A stretch of 64,000 bases of DNA, from assembly GCF_002251735.1 (NCBI RefSeq), contig NZ_NOXS01000021.1, forward strand, positions 1 through 64,000. Reading direction: 5' to 3'. Origin of the DNA: Elstera cyanobacteriorum (lineage in GTDB: Bacteria > Pseudomonadota > Alphaproteobacteria > Elsterales > Elsteraceae). Every line of letters starts with the position of its first letter. The first letter of the stretch is position 1. Shown in pieces: positions 35,516 through 47,834 of the stretch. Both the position numbers and the translations under genes were made by a program. The notes beneath the pieces are model-generated. The model was not told the origin of the DNA. It made no database searches and saw only the letters and a program-made list of their open reading frames with translations.

Positions 35516-36394
35516 TTAAGCCGTCAGATGTCGGTCAGGCAGTAAGCGGCGCAGTAGCCCCTGACGCGGGCCAACCAGCAGCGACACCGCGTAGAGGGCG
35601 CCCGCCATGAGAATAATCGCCGGGCCAGACGGCAAATCGAGGTGATAGGACAGGATCAGGCCACCGAAACCGGCGATCATGCCGATCCCGGACGCCACCG
35701 CCGCAAGGCTCCAGAGTTGCTGCGCCCAAAACCGCGCCGCCGCAGCCGGCAACATCATCATCCCCACGGCCATCAATGTCCCCAGCGCCTGGAACCCAGC
35801 GACGAGGTTCAGCACGACCAGCACGATGAAACTGACGTGGTACAGCGCCCCCGGCGCCCCCAGCGCCCGAAAAAACCCAGGGTCGAGGCATTCGATCACC
35901 AGCGGTCGGTAAATCACCGCCAGGGTTAGCAGCGTGAGGCTGCTAATCCCCGCCACCAGCAGCAGCGACGCGCTATCGACGGCCAGGATCGTGCCGAACA
36001 GCACGTGGATCAGATCGACATTACTGCCGCGCGTCGAGACGATCATCACCCCCGCCGCCAGCGAGATCAGATAAAAGGCGGCGAAACTGGCATCTTCGCG
36101 CAAACTGGTCACGCGGGAAATCAGCCCGGCCAGCAGAGCCACCGTTAGCCCGGCAATAAAGCCGCCCAGCCCCATCGCCCAGAGCGACAGGCCTGCGAGC
36201 AGAAAGCCGATGGCCGCGCCCGGTAGCACCGCATGGCTCATCGCGTCGCCGACCAAGGCCATGCGGCGCAGGATCAGCAGGGTTCCCATCGGCCCGCACC
36301 CTAAAGCCAGGGCAATGCAGGCGACCAGCGCCCGACGCATAAAGGCAAAATCGGCGAAGGGGGCGATAACCGCCGCCCACAAGGTTTCAAGCAT
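35516..36394 (-). CDS. znuB: Metal ABC transporter permease (zinc type)
   Basis: This 292-residue inner-membrane protein of the ABC-3 family has eight to nine helices. Characteristic parts are LILRRMALVGDAMSHAVLPGAAIGF (about residues 40-65) and ALGTLMAVGMMMLPAAAARFW. The family imports Zn or Mn. I chose the ATG at 36394 (MLETLWAAVIAP), which puts the first helix at the N-terminus; the longer frame adds 57 low-complexity residues that read through the znuC 3' end. It follows znuC directly. Zinc rather than manganese is suggested by the Zur-like site upstream. Confidence 0.85.
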   Translation of the reverse strand: MLETLWAAVIAPFADFAFMRRALVACIALALGCGPMGTLLILRRMALVGDAMSHAVLPGAAIGFLLAGLSLWAMGLGGFIAGLTVALLAGLISRVTSLREDASFAAFYLISLAAGVMIVSTRGSNVDLIHVLFGTILAVDSASLLLVAGISSLTLLTLAVIYRPLVIECLDPGFFRALGAPGALYHVSFIVLVVLNLVAGFQALGTLMAVGMMMLPAAAARFWAQQLWSLAAVASGIGMIAGFGGLILSYHLDLPSGPAIILMAGALYAVSLLVGPRQGLLRRLLPDRHLTA

Positions 36395-36414
36395 GAAGAG
36401 CCCCGAAAAAAGGG

Positions 36415-37149
36415 TCAGGCGACCGCCTGATGACAGTGCGGGGCGGTTTCGTCCCAGGCTTCCGACCGGCTGCGGGCTTTCGCGAGATTGGCCGCCGTCA
36501 GCACCGCCTCGGTCGCCCCCCATCCCAGACACTCCCGCGCCATCAGCAGGGTCTGCGGGAAGCATTGGCGCACTTGGTCAAAGTCATGCAGCACGGCAAT
36601 CACCGTGCGCGCTTCGCCATGCCAGCGGGTCACGAGATCCAGCAGGTCCGCCGTCGTGCGGGCGTCGATGGCATTAAACGGCTCGTCGAGCAGAATAACG
36701 CGGGCATCCTGCACCATTAGCCGGGCGAACAGCACGCGCTGCATCTGTCCGGCGGAAAGTTGGTCGATCATCCGCCGCTCGAACCCCGCGAGACCAACGG
36801 CCTCAAGCGCGTGCAGCGCCGCGTGCCGATCCGCCTGCCCTGCCCCGCCGAATACGCCCAGGCGCTTCCAGCGGCCCATCAGCACCATATCGAAGACCGA
36901 GAGCGGGAAACTGCGGTCGATCTCTGCCTGCTGCGGCAGATAGGCAATATCGCCCTTCCGCAAGCCGCGGCGGTCCACTTTCCCAGAAGACGGCGGCAGC
37001 AACCCGGCAATCGCCTTCAGCAGCGTCGATTTCCCCGCGCCGTTCGGACCAACAATAGCGGTTAGGCTGCCGTCGCGAAACTCGCCTGTCAAATGATGCA
37101 CCGCCGGGTGCCGGTCGTAGGTTAGGGTCAGATTATCGAGCCGGATCAT
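36415..37149 (-). CDS. znuC: Metal ABC transporter ATPase (zinc type)
   Basis: This 244-residue ATPase shows Walker A (VGPNGAGKSTLLKAIAG), Q-loop (YLPQQAEID), signature (LSAGQMQRVLFARL) and Walker B (VILLDEPFNAID). The C-terminus ends with a small Cys/His-rich tail (APHCHQAVA), which recalls His-rich tails of zinc ABC ATPases. The ATG at 37149 overlaps the stop of a small upstream membrane ORF as ATGA. No binding-protein gene (znuA) is adjacent; it must be elsewhere. Confidence 0.87.
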   Translation of the reverse strand: MIRLDNLTLTYDRHPAVHHLTGEFRDGSLTAIVGPNGAGKSTLLKAIAGLLPPSSGKVDRRGLRKGDIAYLPQQAEIDRSFPLSVFDMVLMGRWKRLGVFGGAGQADRHAALHALEAVGLAGFERRMIDQLSAGQMQRVLFARLMVQDARVILLDEPFNAIDARTTADLLDLVTRWHGEARTVIAVLHDFDQVRQCFPQTLLMARECLGWGATEAVLTAANLAKARSRSEAWDETAPHCHQAVA

Positions 37150-37274
37150 GCCACGACCTCCACCAGCGCCCAGGCGACGGCACCCCACAACAGCAGCAGA
37201 ACACCGGCAACGCAGGCGATCCGGGGCAGAAGACCCCAGCCAAATGGGCTGAGCGGGGGGGCGGAATGAGACAT
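37146..37274 (-). CDS. Small membrane ORF at the head of the zinc-type operon
   Basis: This frame encodes 42 residues: MSHSAPPLSPFGWGLLPR, then a hydrophobic helix (IACVAGVLLLLWGAVAWALV) and a short end EVVA. Its TGA overlaps the znuC ATG (ATGA), which indicates translational coupling, and it starts 6 bases downstream of the Zur-like palindrome. Such tiny single-helix proteins could be transporter accessory peptides. It could also be a non-functional leader frame that only couples translation. No family was recognised. Confidence 0.5.
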   Translation of the reverse strand: MSHSAPPLSPFGWGLLPRIACVAGVLLLLWGAVAWALVEVVA

Positions 37275-37280
37275 AGCGAT

Positions 37281-37293
37281 GTTATAGTGTAAC
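37281..37293. promoter_or_regulatory. Candidate Zur box
   Basis: GTTATAGTGTAAC, within GATGTTATAGTGTAACGCC, is an imperfect palindrome (GTTA...TAAC) resembling the GTTATA-type sites bound by alphaproteobacterial Zur. It lies just upstream of the znuCB genes and could also affect the divergent multicopper oxidase. Match is from memory of the consensus. Confidence 0.5.
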
Positions 37294-37430
37294 GCCAGCA
37301 CTCCGGCAAGCTGGGAGCCGTGCAGGAAGCGGGCGGCAGGGTTTCAAGACAAATTGATCTTGACCTTGCCCCCGTGGGAAGCCTGCATACTGGTGCAGTC
37401 CGTGTAACCGCCTTACGAAGGAAAATCATA

Positions 37431-38843
37431 GTGCTGCGTCTCACCCGCCGTCAGTTTATCGCCGGAAGCGCCCTCCTCGGGGCGGCCCTTGCCACGCCCG
37501 GTGCGCAGGCGCAAACCCGGCCGCGCTTTCTGAAGATCGACACGCGGACGCTCGTGGTGAACGGCAAGGCGGCGCGCGTCTTTAGCCTGACGGAGAGCGG
37601 CCGCCACAGCGGACTAAAGTTCGATCCCGGCGAACGGTTTACCGTGGCGCTGGAAAACCGGCTGACCGAGCCCAGCATCATCCATTGGCACGGGATGACG
37701 CCCCGCCCGGAAGACGATGGCGTTTATGACACGGGCTATGGTGCCCCCCTCGCCCCGGGTGAAACGCGCAAATATGACTTTCCGGCCCGGCCTGGCACCC
37801 ATTGGATGCACTCCCACCACGGGCTGCAGGAACAGGCCCTGCTGGCCGCGCCGCTGATCGTGCGCACGGCAGAGGATTTGGCCGAGGACGCACAGGAAGT
37901 TGTCGTCCTGCTGCATGATTTTACCTTCCGCGACCCAGCCGAAATTCTGGCCGGTCTAACCGGCACCCCGGCCTCCGGCGGTGGCATGAACCACGGCGCG
38001 ATGAACCACGGGGCTATGTCCCACGGAACCAGCGGCGGGATGGACCTCAACGATGTCGAGTTCGACGCCTATCTTGCCAACGACCGCACGCTCGATGACC
38101 CGGAAGTTGTGCCCGTGGAGCGCAATGGGCGGGTGCGGCTGCGCATCATCAATGGTGCATCGGCGACAGCCTTCTGGATCGACCTTGGCGGCACGCTCGC
38201 CTCGGCCATCGCCGTCGATGGCAACCCGGTGACGCCGCTTGTCGGCAGCCGCTTTCCCTTAGCGCAGGGCCAACGGATTGATCTGATGTTAACGGTTCCG
38301 GCGGGCGGCATCGTGCCGGTCTTCGCCCGGCGGGAGGGCGATACCATCCGCACCGGCCTCGTGCTTGCCGCCCCCGGCGCTCTGGTTCCGAAACTGCCTG
38401 AACGGACGCCGGCGCAAGAAGCTCCGGTCGATCTATCGCTGGAAACCCAATTACGCGCGCCGACGCCCCTCCCCGCCCGCGCCGCCGATATGGTGCAGGA
38501 AGTGATGCTGATGGGGTCGATGGCCCCCTATGCCTGGACGATGGATGGCCAAACCTGGGACACCCGCAACCGCCTGACCGTCAAAGCTGGGCAGCGGGTG
38601 GAACTGACCTTCTGGAACCATTCGATGATGGCCCATCCGATGCACCTACACGGCCATCATTTCCAAGTCGTCGGCATCGGCGATGCGCGTTTTTCCGGCG
38701 CGATCCGCGATACGGTTCTGGTGCCGCCAATGGCGCGGGTAACGATTGCCTTCGATGCCGATAATCCCGGACGGTGGCTCTACCATTGCCACAATCTCTA
38801 CCACATGGCCGCCGGGATGATGTCGGAGATTGTCTACGCCTAG
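37431..38843 (+). CDS. Tat-exported multicopper oxidase
   Basis: This 470-residue periplasmic oxidase has a twin-arginine signal (LTRRQFIAGSALLGAALATPGAQAQ). Copper sites are visible as IIHWHGMTP and HWMHSHHGLQ in domain 1, and MAHPMHLHGHHF and LYHCHNLYHMAAGM in domain 3, giving type 1 and trinuclear ligands. A Met/His-rich insert (GGGMNHGAMNHGAMSHG, about residues 180-200) probably binds copper, as in CueO/CopA-type detoxifying oxidases. A GTG at 37431 with GAAGGA upstream is the natural start. It is divergent from the zinc-type operon, and its stop overlaps the convergent VOC gene. Confidence 0.9.
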   Translation: MLRLTRRQFIAGSALLGAALATPGAQAQTRPRFLKIDTRTLVVNGKAARVFSLTESGRHSGLKFDPGERFTVALENRLTEPSIIHWHGMTPRPEDDGVYDTGYGAPLAPGETRKYDFPARPGTHWMHSHHGLQEQALLAAPLIVRTAEDLAEDAQEVVVLLHDFTFRDPAEILAGLTGTPASGGGMNHGAMNHGAMSHGTSGGMDLNDVEFDAYLANDRTLDDPEVVPVERNGRVRLRIINGASATAFWIDLGGTLASAIAVDGNPVTPLVGSRFPLAQGQRIDLMLTVPAGGIVPVFARREGDTIRTGLVLAAPGALVPKLPERTPAQEAPVDLSLETQLRAPTPLPARAADMVQEVMLMGSMAPYAWTMDGQTWDTRNRLTVKAGQRVELTFWNHSMMAHPMHLHGHHFQVVGIGDARFSGAIRDTVLVPPMARVTIAFDADNPGRWLYHCHNLYHMAAGMMSEIVYA

Positions 38844-39234
38844 CGCGTCCAGGCAGCGTTCTGAAGCACGATGCGATAGCCGTCGGGGTCTTCGAAGGTC
38901 ACGCCCGCAGCGTCCCAGAACGGATTATAGGATTGCACCGGCGCCGCCCCGAAAGCGATCAAACGATCGCGGGCGGCGCTCCAGATCACTTGGTCGGGCA
39001 GGTAGAACACCAGCAAATTATCTTGCGTCGGCGCCCGCCCGACGCGATGGCCGGGTTGATGGGTGAATTCCAAATGCCAGGGGGCTGCGGGATGCCCGAG
39101 GATCACCCCATCGAAGCCATTATGGGCGGTAAAGCATGAAAGTTCCGAAAAGCCCAGACCGTCGCGGTAAAACGCCACGACAGTCTGAAGCTGATCGGTT
39201 GGCCGGGCGACCCGCAGCGTAATCCCGGCGGGGA

Positions 39235-39238
<4 letters not shown>
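38840..39238 (-). CDS. VOC (glyoxalase-like) family protein
   Basis: This 132-residue protein has the paired beta-alpha-beta-beta-beta pattern of the vicinal oxygen chelate fold: [19 protein letters not shown] in the first half and [23 protein letters not shown] in the second, the latter containing the typical metal-ligand Glu region. The substrate cannot be inferred; members range from glyoxalases to resistance proteins. It overlaps the carB gene start region by 4 bases, but a link to pyrimidine synthesis is unlikely. Confidence 0.8.
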
Positions 39239-42453
<3,215 letters not shown>

Positions 42454-42519
42454 GGGGCGGCACTCTCGTCAGTCGGCGGGCGGCGGGGCGTTTAGGCGGA
42501 AGGTCGACGGGCAGAACGT

Positions 42520-43680
42520 CTAGCGTTTATGCGCTTCGATCAGCTTCGCGAACCGGTCGAACAGATAATGGCTGTCCGAGGGGCCGGGGCTGGCTTCCGG
42601 GTGATATTGAACGGAGAAGACCGGGCGGCTGTTCAGGCGGAAGCCTTCGTTGCTGCCGTCGAACAGCGACACATGAGTCACGGTCGCATCGGCCGGTAGG
42701 GTTTCTTCGCGCACGACGAACCCGTGGTTCTGGCTGGTGATTTCGACCTTGCCGGTTTCGAGATCCTTAACCGGATGGTTCGCGCCGCGATGGCCGCGAT
42801 CCATTTTCTTCGTCTTGGCCCCCAGCGATAGGGCGAGCAATTGATGGCCGAGGCAGATGCCGAAGATCGGCAGATCCTTCGCCAGTAGCCCTTGGATGGT
42901 CGGCACGGCATAAGCCCCGGTCGCCGCCGGGTCCCCTGGGCCATTGGACAGAAAAACGCCATCGGGCTTCAGCGCCAGGATGTCATCGGCCGTGGCGGTG
43001 GCCGGAACCACCGTCACCCGCGCGCCCGTTGCGGCTAGGCAGCGCAGAATATTCTGCTTCGCGCCATAATCGATGGCGACGACGTGATGGTCCGGGCTGT
43101 CTTGCTCCGCATAACCGGCGCCGAGGCTCCAGGTCGATTGCGTCCAGGCATAGCTCTGACGGGTTGAAACCTCGATCGCGAGGTCCATGCCTTCGAGGCC
43201 GGGCCAGGCCTTCGCTTCGGCCTTAGCGGCCTCAATATCGGCATCGGTAATGCCCGCCGGATTATGGACGATCACACCGGTCGGCGCGCCCTGGTCGCGG
43301 ATCAAGCGGGTCAGGCGGCGGGTATCGATCCCAGCAAGCCCAACGAGGTTCCAAGCCTTCAGCCACGCATCGAACTTCTGCACCGATCGCCAGTTGGACG
43401 GCTCGGTCACATCGGTCTTGACGATCAGGCCGCGAGCGGCGGGCGTCTTGGTTTCGATATCTTCCGGGTTCGTGCCGGTGTTTCCGATATGCGGGAAGGT
43501 GAAGGTAATGATCTGTCCGGCATAAGACGGGTCGGTCATGATTTCCTGATAGCCGGTCAGCGACGTATTGAAGCAGACTTCCCCAACCGATCGCCCCGAC
43601 GCTCCGAACCCACGCCCCCACAGTACAGTGCCATCTTGAAGAATAAGAGCGCCGGTCGGGGTGGGGGCGGCATCGGTCAT
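42520..43680 (-). CDS. carA: Carbamoyl-phosphate synthase small (glutaminase) subunit
   Basis: This 386-residue subunit hydrolyses glutamine and channels ammonia to CarB. The class I glutaminase shows the nucleophile Cys in FGICLGHQLLALSLG and the His-Glu pair in FSVQYHPEASPGP. The N-terminal domain (LILQDGTVLWGRGFG, then GEVCFNTSLTGYQEIMTDPSYAGQI) is typical. I chose the ATG at 43680, which has GAGG about 7 bases upstream; the frame extends 31 codons further without support. carA precedes carB on the minus strand. Confidence 0.96.
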   Translation of the reverse strand: MTDAAPTPTGALILQDGTVLWGRGFGASGRSVGEVCFNTSLTGYQEIMTDPSYAGQIITFTFPHIGNTGTNPEDIETKTPAARGLIVKTDVTEPSNWRSVQKFDAWLKAWNLVGLAGIDTRRLTRLIRDQGAPTGVIVHNPAGITDADIEAAKAEAKAWPGLEGMDLAIEVSTRQSYAWTQSTWSLGAGYAEQDSPDHHVVAIDYGAKQNILRCLAATGARVTVVPATATADDILALKPDGVFLSNGPGDPAATGAYAVPTIQGLLAKDLPIFGICLGHQLLALSLGAKTKKMDRGHRGANHPVKDLETGKVEITSQNHGFVVREETLPADATVTHVSLFDGSNEGFRLNSRPVFSVQYHPEASPGPSDSHYLFDRFAKLIEAHKR

Positions 43681-43924
43681 GGCATTCCTCATAAAAGGCT
43701 GGCGGGCGGGCAAATTGCGGAGCCTATACGGGAGCCGCCCCCCAGGGTCAACCCCACGGGGCCTATTTTCCAAGCATAGCCGCCCCCCGCTGGCCGGATT
43801 GCGGTTTAAGGCGCGCGGGCAACCGTTGCCCCCAAAACAATCTTATGGTATTTCAGCCCTATAGCGACAGAAAAACCACTGTGTTCCTGCCGCTCCCGAT
43901 TCAGCTAATTTTGGATAAAACCGG

Positions 43925-44716
43925 ATGATTACCGAAGATACTAAAAAAAATTGGGAAGAATTCGGAAAAAATAATCCTTACTACGGCGTTAATACTGCCG
44001 AGGTCTATCGGGGCTCAGAATTAGACGAGGAACGTAAACGCCGCTTCTTCGCGCAAGGCCGCGCGCACATTGATTGCCTGATGCGCGGCCCCATCGCCGC
44101 GCGCCACAGCGGCCCGTTCGGCACCGCCGTCGATTTTGGCGTCGGCGTCGGGCGGTTGGCGATTCCACTTACGCAGTATGCCGATCAAGTTTGGGGGGTT
44201 GATATCGCCCAATCGATGCTGGATCGCGCCGCCCGCCACGCGCAGGAAGCTGGGGTTGGGCCGCTCAACCTATGCCGGTCGGTCGCCGATCTGCCCCAGG
44301 ACGTCGATTTCGTCCATTCCTATATCGTTATCCAGCATATTCCCGTCCCAGTCGGCGAAGAGATTATCTTGGGGCTTTACGATAAACTGCGCCCCGGCGG
44401 CATCGGCGCGCTGCATGTGCCGATTTCGGACGCGCGGGCGCCGTTAAAGCGCTATGCCGCCCTCGCCCAGAAATACATCACGCCGCTGCGCTATCTCTTC
44501 AATCTGCTGCGCGGCGCACCACTGTCCGATCCGGTGATGCAGATGAATATCTATGACATTAACCGGATCGCGGGCCTGCTGCTGAAGCGCGGCGCGGTCA
44601 ATCTCCAGCTCGCGCGCACCCCCTCGGCCTGGGAAGGCGTCTATATCATCTTCACCAAAGGCGATAGCGCGAGCGCTGGAACCTGGTGGACGCCAGAAGC
44701 CGAAGGGAAACTCTAA
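43925..44716 (+). CDS. Class I SAM-dependent methyltransferase
   Basis: This 263-residue cytosolic protein has motif I as AVDFGVGVGRLAIPL (about residues 67-81), the acidic residue binding the SAM ribose in VWGVDIAQSMLDRA, and motif III around YDKLRPGGIGALHVP. The acceptor is unknown; the N-terminal region (KKNWEEFGKNNPYYGV) resembles small-molecule or sugar methyltransferases. The start has GGATAAAACCGG upstream. It is monocistronic and converges on ccoS with a 4-base overlap. Confidence 0.82.
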   Translation: MITEDTKKNWEEFGKNNPYYGVNTAEVYRGSELDEERKRRFFAQGRAHIDCLMRGPIAARHSGPFGTAVDFGVGVGRLAIPLTQYADQVWGVDIAQSMLDRAARHAQEAGVGPLNLCRSVADLPQDVDFVHSYIVIQHIPVPVGEEIILGLYDKLRPGGIGALHVPISDARAPLKRYAALAQKYITPLRYLFNLLRGAPLSDPVMQMNIYDINRIAGLLLKRGAVNLQLARTPSAWEGVYIIFTKGDSASAGTWWTPEAEGKL

Positions 44717-44889
44717 GCCTTCGGTTTCTTATCAGGGTCGGGCAGCGGCGAATCATCATCGAACAAAATACGGTTCGCCGCCCCGTCCATATCCTCATAC
44801 TGCCCGGATTTGAGCGACCAGAGGAAAGCGGCCAGCGCCCCGCCGCCCAGCAACAGGCTGACCGGGATTAGATAGATCAGGATATCCAC
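44713..44889 (-). CDS. ccoS: cbb3 oxidase maturation protein CcoS
   Basis: This 58-residue frame starts with GTG and reads VDILIYLIPVSLLLGGGALA as one membrane helix, followed by FLWSLKSGQYEDMDGAANRILFDDD and a Pro/Lys-rich tail. The helix and the GQYEDMDGAANRIL segment are diagnostic of CcoS, needed for cofactor insertion into cbb3 oxidase. It overlaps the end of ccoI by 13 bases, as usual for this pair, and the convergent methyltransferase by 4. Confidence 0.88.
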   Translation of the reverse strand: MDILIYLIPVSLLLGGGALAAFLWSLKSGQYEDMDGAANRILFDDDSPLPDPDKKPKA

Positions 44890-47273
44890 GGCACCCTCCG
44901 ACGCGCCAAACGGAAACTATTGGCGATAACCAGCAGCGAAGACGACGACATGGCCGCTGCTGCGATCAGCGGCGTGACCAGCCCGGCAATCGCCAGCGGC
45001 ACCGCCAGAAGATTATACACCAGCGCAATCAGCAGATTTTCCCGCGCCAACCGCTGCGCCGCCCGCCCGGTATCGAGCGCGAGAAGCACGGGGGCGAGTT
45101 TTTCGCCCTGGAAGACCAGATCCGCCGTCGTCTGCGCCACATCGGCGGCACTGGTGGGAGAGAGGGAAACGGTCGCCGCCGCCAGCGCCGGGGCGTCGTT
45201 CAAACCATCGCCGACCATCAATACGTTCCGCCCTTCGGCGCGCAGATTTTCCAGAAAAGCGACCTTATCCGCCGGGGTTGCCCCCCCGCGCCAGTCGGTC
45301 ATCCCCAGCGTCTCGGCCACGGCTTGGGCTGCGACGGGCCGGTCGCCAGAGAGGAGCGCCAACCGATAGCCCTGCTGGCGTAGGGCATCCATCACCGCCC
45401 GTGCATCGGGGCGCAGCGGATCGGTAAAGATAAAGCGCACCGGCGCCTGACCGGGTTCGGTAAACCAAAGCTCCGGCGCGCTATCGTCCGCTGCCCCCGC
45501 CCCGCCGCAGAAACTGCGGCTGCCAAGGCGCACCTCGCCGGTCGGGGACGTCCAACGCAGCCCGAGACCTGGGATTTCCTCGACACCGTCGCGGGCGGTG
45601 CCGGGACCGGCGGCCTCCACCAGCGCCCGCGATAACGGGTGGCGGCTGGCGCGCGCCAAGGTCGCCGCGCGGTTGAGGAGATCGGCGGAATAGCCCTCCC
45701 GCGCTTGAAGAACGGGCCGACCGAGCGTTAGTGTCCCTGTCTTGTCGAAAACAATGTCGGTCACGCCGTCGAGCCGTTCCAGCGCGGTGGCGGATTTCAG
45801 CAGCACGCCGCGCTTCATCAGGCGGGCGCTCGCCAACACCTGCACCACGGGCACCGCGAGGGCCAGCGCGCAGGGGCAGGTGATGATCAGCACGGCCACC
45901 GCCGCATAGAGCGCATCCTGCCAGGGCGCCCCCATTCCGAATACCCAGCCGAGGAAGGTCGCCAGCGCCGTTACATGCACGACCGGCGCGTAGCGTTTCG
46001 CCACCCGGTCGGCCAGCGCGATGAAGCGCGAGCGGCGCGACTCCGCCGCTTCCATCAGGCGGACGATTTCGGCCAGCAACGTGCCGTCGCCGGTAGCAGT
46101 CGCTTCGCAGGTCAAGGGGGCGCCGAGGTTCAGCATGCCCGCGTGGACCGTATCGCCGGGCTTTACCGAGCGCGGCAGGCTTTCCCCCGTGACAAGACTG
46201 GTATCGAGCGCCGACGTGCCCTCAACAACGCAGCCATCGACGCCAATGCGCTCGCCTGCCGCGACCAGAATGCGGTCGCCGACGGCCACGCGGTCGGCGG
46301 GCAGCGTCGTAACCGTGCCGCCTTTGCCCAGCACCCGCACCGCCGTTGTCCGCAAGGTGAGCAATTGTTCGGCGACAGCCCGCGCCGCACCGCGCGCATA
46401 GTGATCGAACACCCGGCCAACCAGCAGGAAGAACAGCAGCATGGTCACGCCGTCAAAAAAGGCGTGCTCCGCCCCCTGCGAGGTTTGATAGAGGCTCATC
46501 AGCGTCGTCAGCGTCACGCCGATGGAAACGGGCACATCCATATTGGTGTGCCCCTGGCGCAACGCCGCCCAGGCTGATTTGAAGAAGGGCTGCCCGGCAT
46601 AAAGCACGGCGGGCAAGGCAATCAGCGCCGAAACCCAATGCAGCAAGTCGCGCGTCGCCTGCCCCATGCCCTGCACATGTCCGGCCCAAATGCCGACCGA
46701 CAGCAGCATGATATTCATCGCGGCAAACCCAGCGACGGCGAGCGCCCGCAACAGTTCCTTACTCGTGCGATCACGGGCGGTTTTCAGGCTTTGCGGATCG
46801 AAGGGAATCAGCCGATACCCGAGCTTTTCGATAGCTTCCACCGGGCGGCGCCAATCGTCCGGCGTGCCGTGCCAGGTGAGGCGCAGGCGGCTGGTGGTCA
46901 TATTGACCCGGCCTTCCAGCATGCCCGGCAGTTTCGCCAAAACCGCTTCGATCAGCCAAACGCAGGCCGCGCATTGCAGACCATCGACCATAACGGTCAG
47001 GCTGGCCGTCCCCGTGTCCTTTCCCGGGCGAACGAAGGCGGCCATGTCGGCCCCCTCCTCCTCCGGGCGGGGGGCGCGGGCGTCGGGATCGAGGCACCGG
47101 CGCGCGTAATATTGATCGAGACCGAGGTCATGGATCAGCGCATAAGCGCCCGCGCAACCGTGGCAGCAGAACCGTTCCCCCGGCTCGATACTAGCCGCGA
47201 GAGGCTCCCCGCAATGGGCGCAAGCGGTTAGCGCCGGACTCTCGGGAACCGCCTCGGCCCGCAGCGCTGTCAT
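44877..47273 (-). CDS. ccoI: Copper-translocating P1B-type ATPase of cbb3 oxidase assembly
   Basis: This 798-residue pump (CcoI/FixI) supplies copper for the oxidase. The N-terminus has a Cys-rich zinc-ribbon-like part (CAHCGEPL, then CCHGCAGAY) and a heavy-metal domain with GLQCAACVWLIE. The core shows TGESLPRSVKPGD, the membrane copper site CPCALALAVPV, the phosphorylation site DKTGTLTLGRP and MVGDGLNDAPALA. The ATG at 47273 overlaps the ccoH stop (ATGA), so I prefer it to longer frames. Complete, in the usual ccoGHIS order. Confidence 0.94.
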   Translation of the reverse strand: MTALRAEAVPESPALTACAHCGEPLAASIEPGERFCCHGCAGAYALIHDLGLDQYYARRCLDPDARAPRPEEEGADMAAFVRPGKDTGTASLTVMVDGLQCAACVWLIEAVLAKLPGMLEGRVNMTTSRLRLTWHGTPDDWRRPVEAIEKLGYRLIPFDPQSLKTARDRTSKELLRALAVAGFAAMNIMLLSVGIWAGHVQGMGQATRDLLHWVSALIALPAVLYAGQPFFKSAWAALRQGHTNMDVPVSIGVTLTTLMSLYQTSQGAEHAFFDGVTMLLFFLLVGRVFDHYARGAARAVAEQLLTLRTTAVRVLGKGGTVTTLPADRVAVGDRILVAAGERIGVDGCVVEGTSALDTSLVTGESLPRSVKPGDTVHAGMLNLGAPLTCEATATGDGTLLAEIVRLMEAAESRRSRFIALADRVAKRYAPVVHVTALATFLGWVFGMGAPWQDALYAAVAVLIITCPCALALAVPVVQVLASARLMKRGVLLKSATALERLDGVTDIVFDKTGTLTLGRPVLQAREGYSADLLNRAATLARASRHPLSRALVEAAGPGTARDGVEEIPGLGLRWTSPTGEVRLGSRSFCGGAGAADDSAPELWFTEPGQAPVRFIFTDPLRPDARAVMDALRQQGYRLALLSGDRPVAAQAVAETLGMTDWRGGATPADKVAFLENLRAEGRNVLMVGDGLNDAPALAAATVSLSPTSAADVAQTTADLVFQGEKLAPVLLALDTGRAAQRLARENLLIALVYNLLAVPLAIAGLVTPLIAAAAMSSSSLLVIANSFRLARRRVPWIS

Positions 47274-47767
47274 CGCACGATCAACCGCTGATCGAGCACG
47301 GCATGGTCCGTGCCCCGGCGCACCACCATACGCGCCTCCCACTGGCCCGGGCGCAGACCGGTCACGGTCGCCTGCGCCGTCCCGCCTTCGACCGGCAGGG
47401 TCAGAACCGGCAGGCTATCGCCCTCCAACGGGCGCGACAGGGTGAGTTGCACGACGGCGTCAGCGAGCGGCCCGGTGGCATCCGTCACAGCGATCACCAC
47501 CCGGCCCGTGCCCTTGGCGGCATCGAACCCGCTAACGGTCGTCTGCGCCTGCCACCCGAGTTTCGCTTGCTCCCGCGCTGCCGCCAGCAACTTATTATAG
47601 GCGATACCGCGCTCGTAAGGTTTTTCGACAACCAGCCCTACGGGCTGCCGGGTCGAGTAATAAAGCAGAAAACCATTGGGGATCAGCACGGTCAGAAACC
47701 CAACGACGAAGACCCATGGAATCCAGCGGGACCGGCGAGAAAGATCGGCAGCGGGTAGCGTCGTCAT
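47270..47767 (-). CDS. ccoH: cbb3 oxidase assembly protein CcoH (FixH)
   Basis: This 165-residue membrane protein has one N-terminal helix (IPWVFVVGFLTVLIPNGFLLYYS) followed by the FixH sequence GLVVEKPYERGIAYNKLLAAAREQAKLGW and a periplasmic beta-rich domain. It helps cbb3 assembly with CcoI. The ATG at 47767 is chosen since GAGGAG lies about 7 bases upstream. It overlaps ccoI by 4 bases. Confidence 0.9.
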   Translation of the reverse strand: MTTLPAADLSRRSRWIPWVFVVGFLTVLIPNGFLLYYSTRQPVGLVVEKPYERGIAYNKLLAAAREQAKLGWQAQTTVSGFDAAKGTGRVVIAVTDATGPLADAVVQLTLSRPLEGDSLPVLTLPVEGGTAQATVTGLRPGQWEARMVVRRGTDHAVLDQRLIVR

Positions 47768-47834
47768 AATCGGCTCCTCAATCATAGAATACACATTCCC
47801 AAGGGCGCGGGCGCTCACCCGCGCAGGGGATGCG

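Noticed and set aside
35256-35519. 87-codon plus-strand frame between the importer and znuB
   Set aside because: No ribosome binding site, no family, overlaps the znuB stop; more likely non-coding intergenic DNA.
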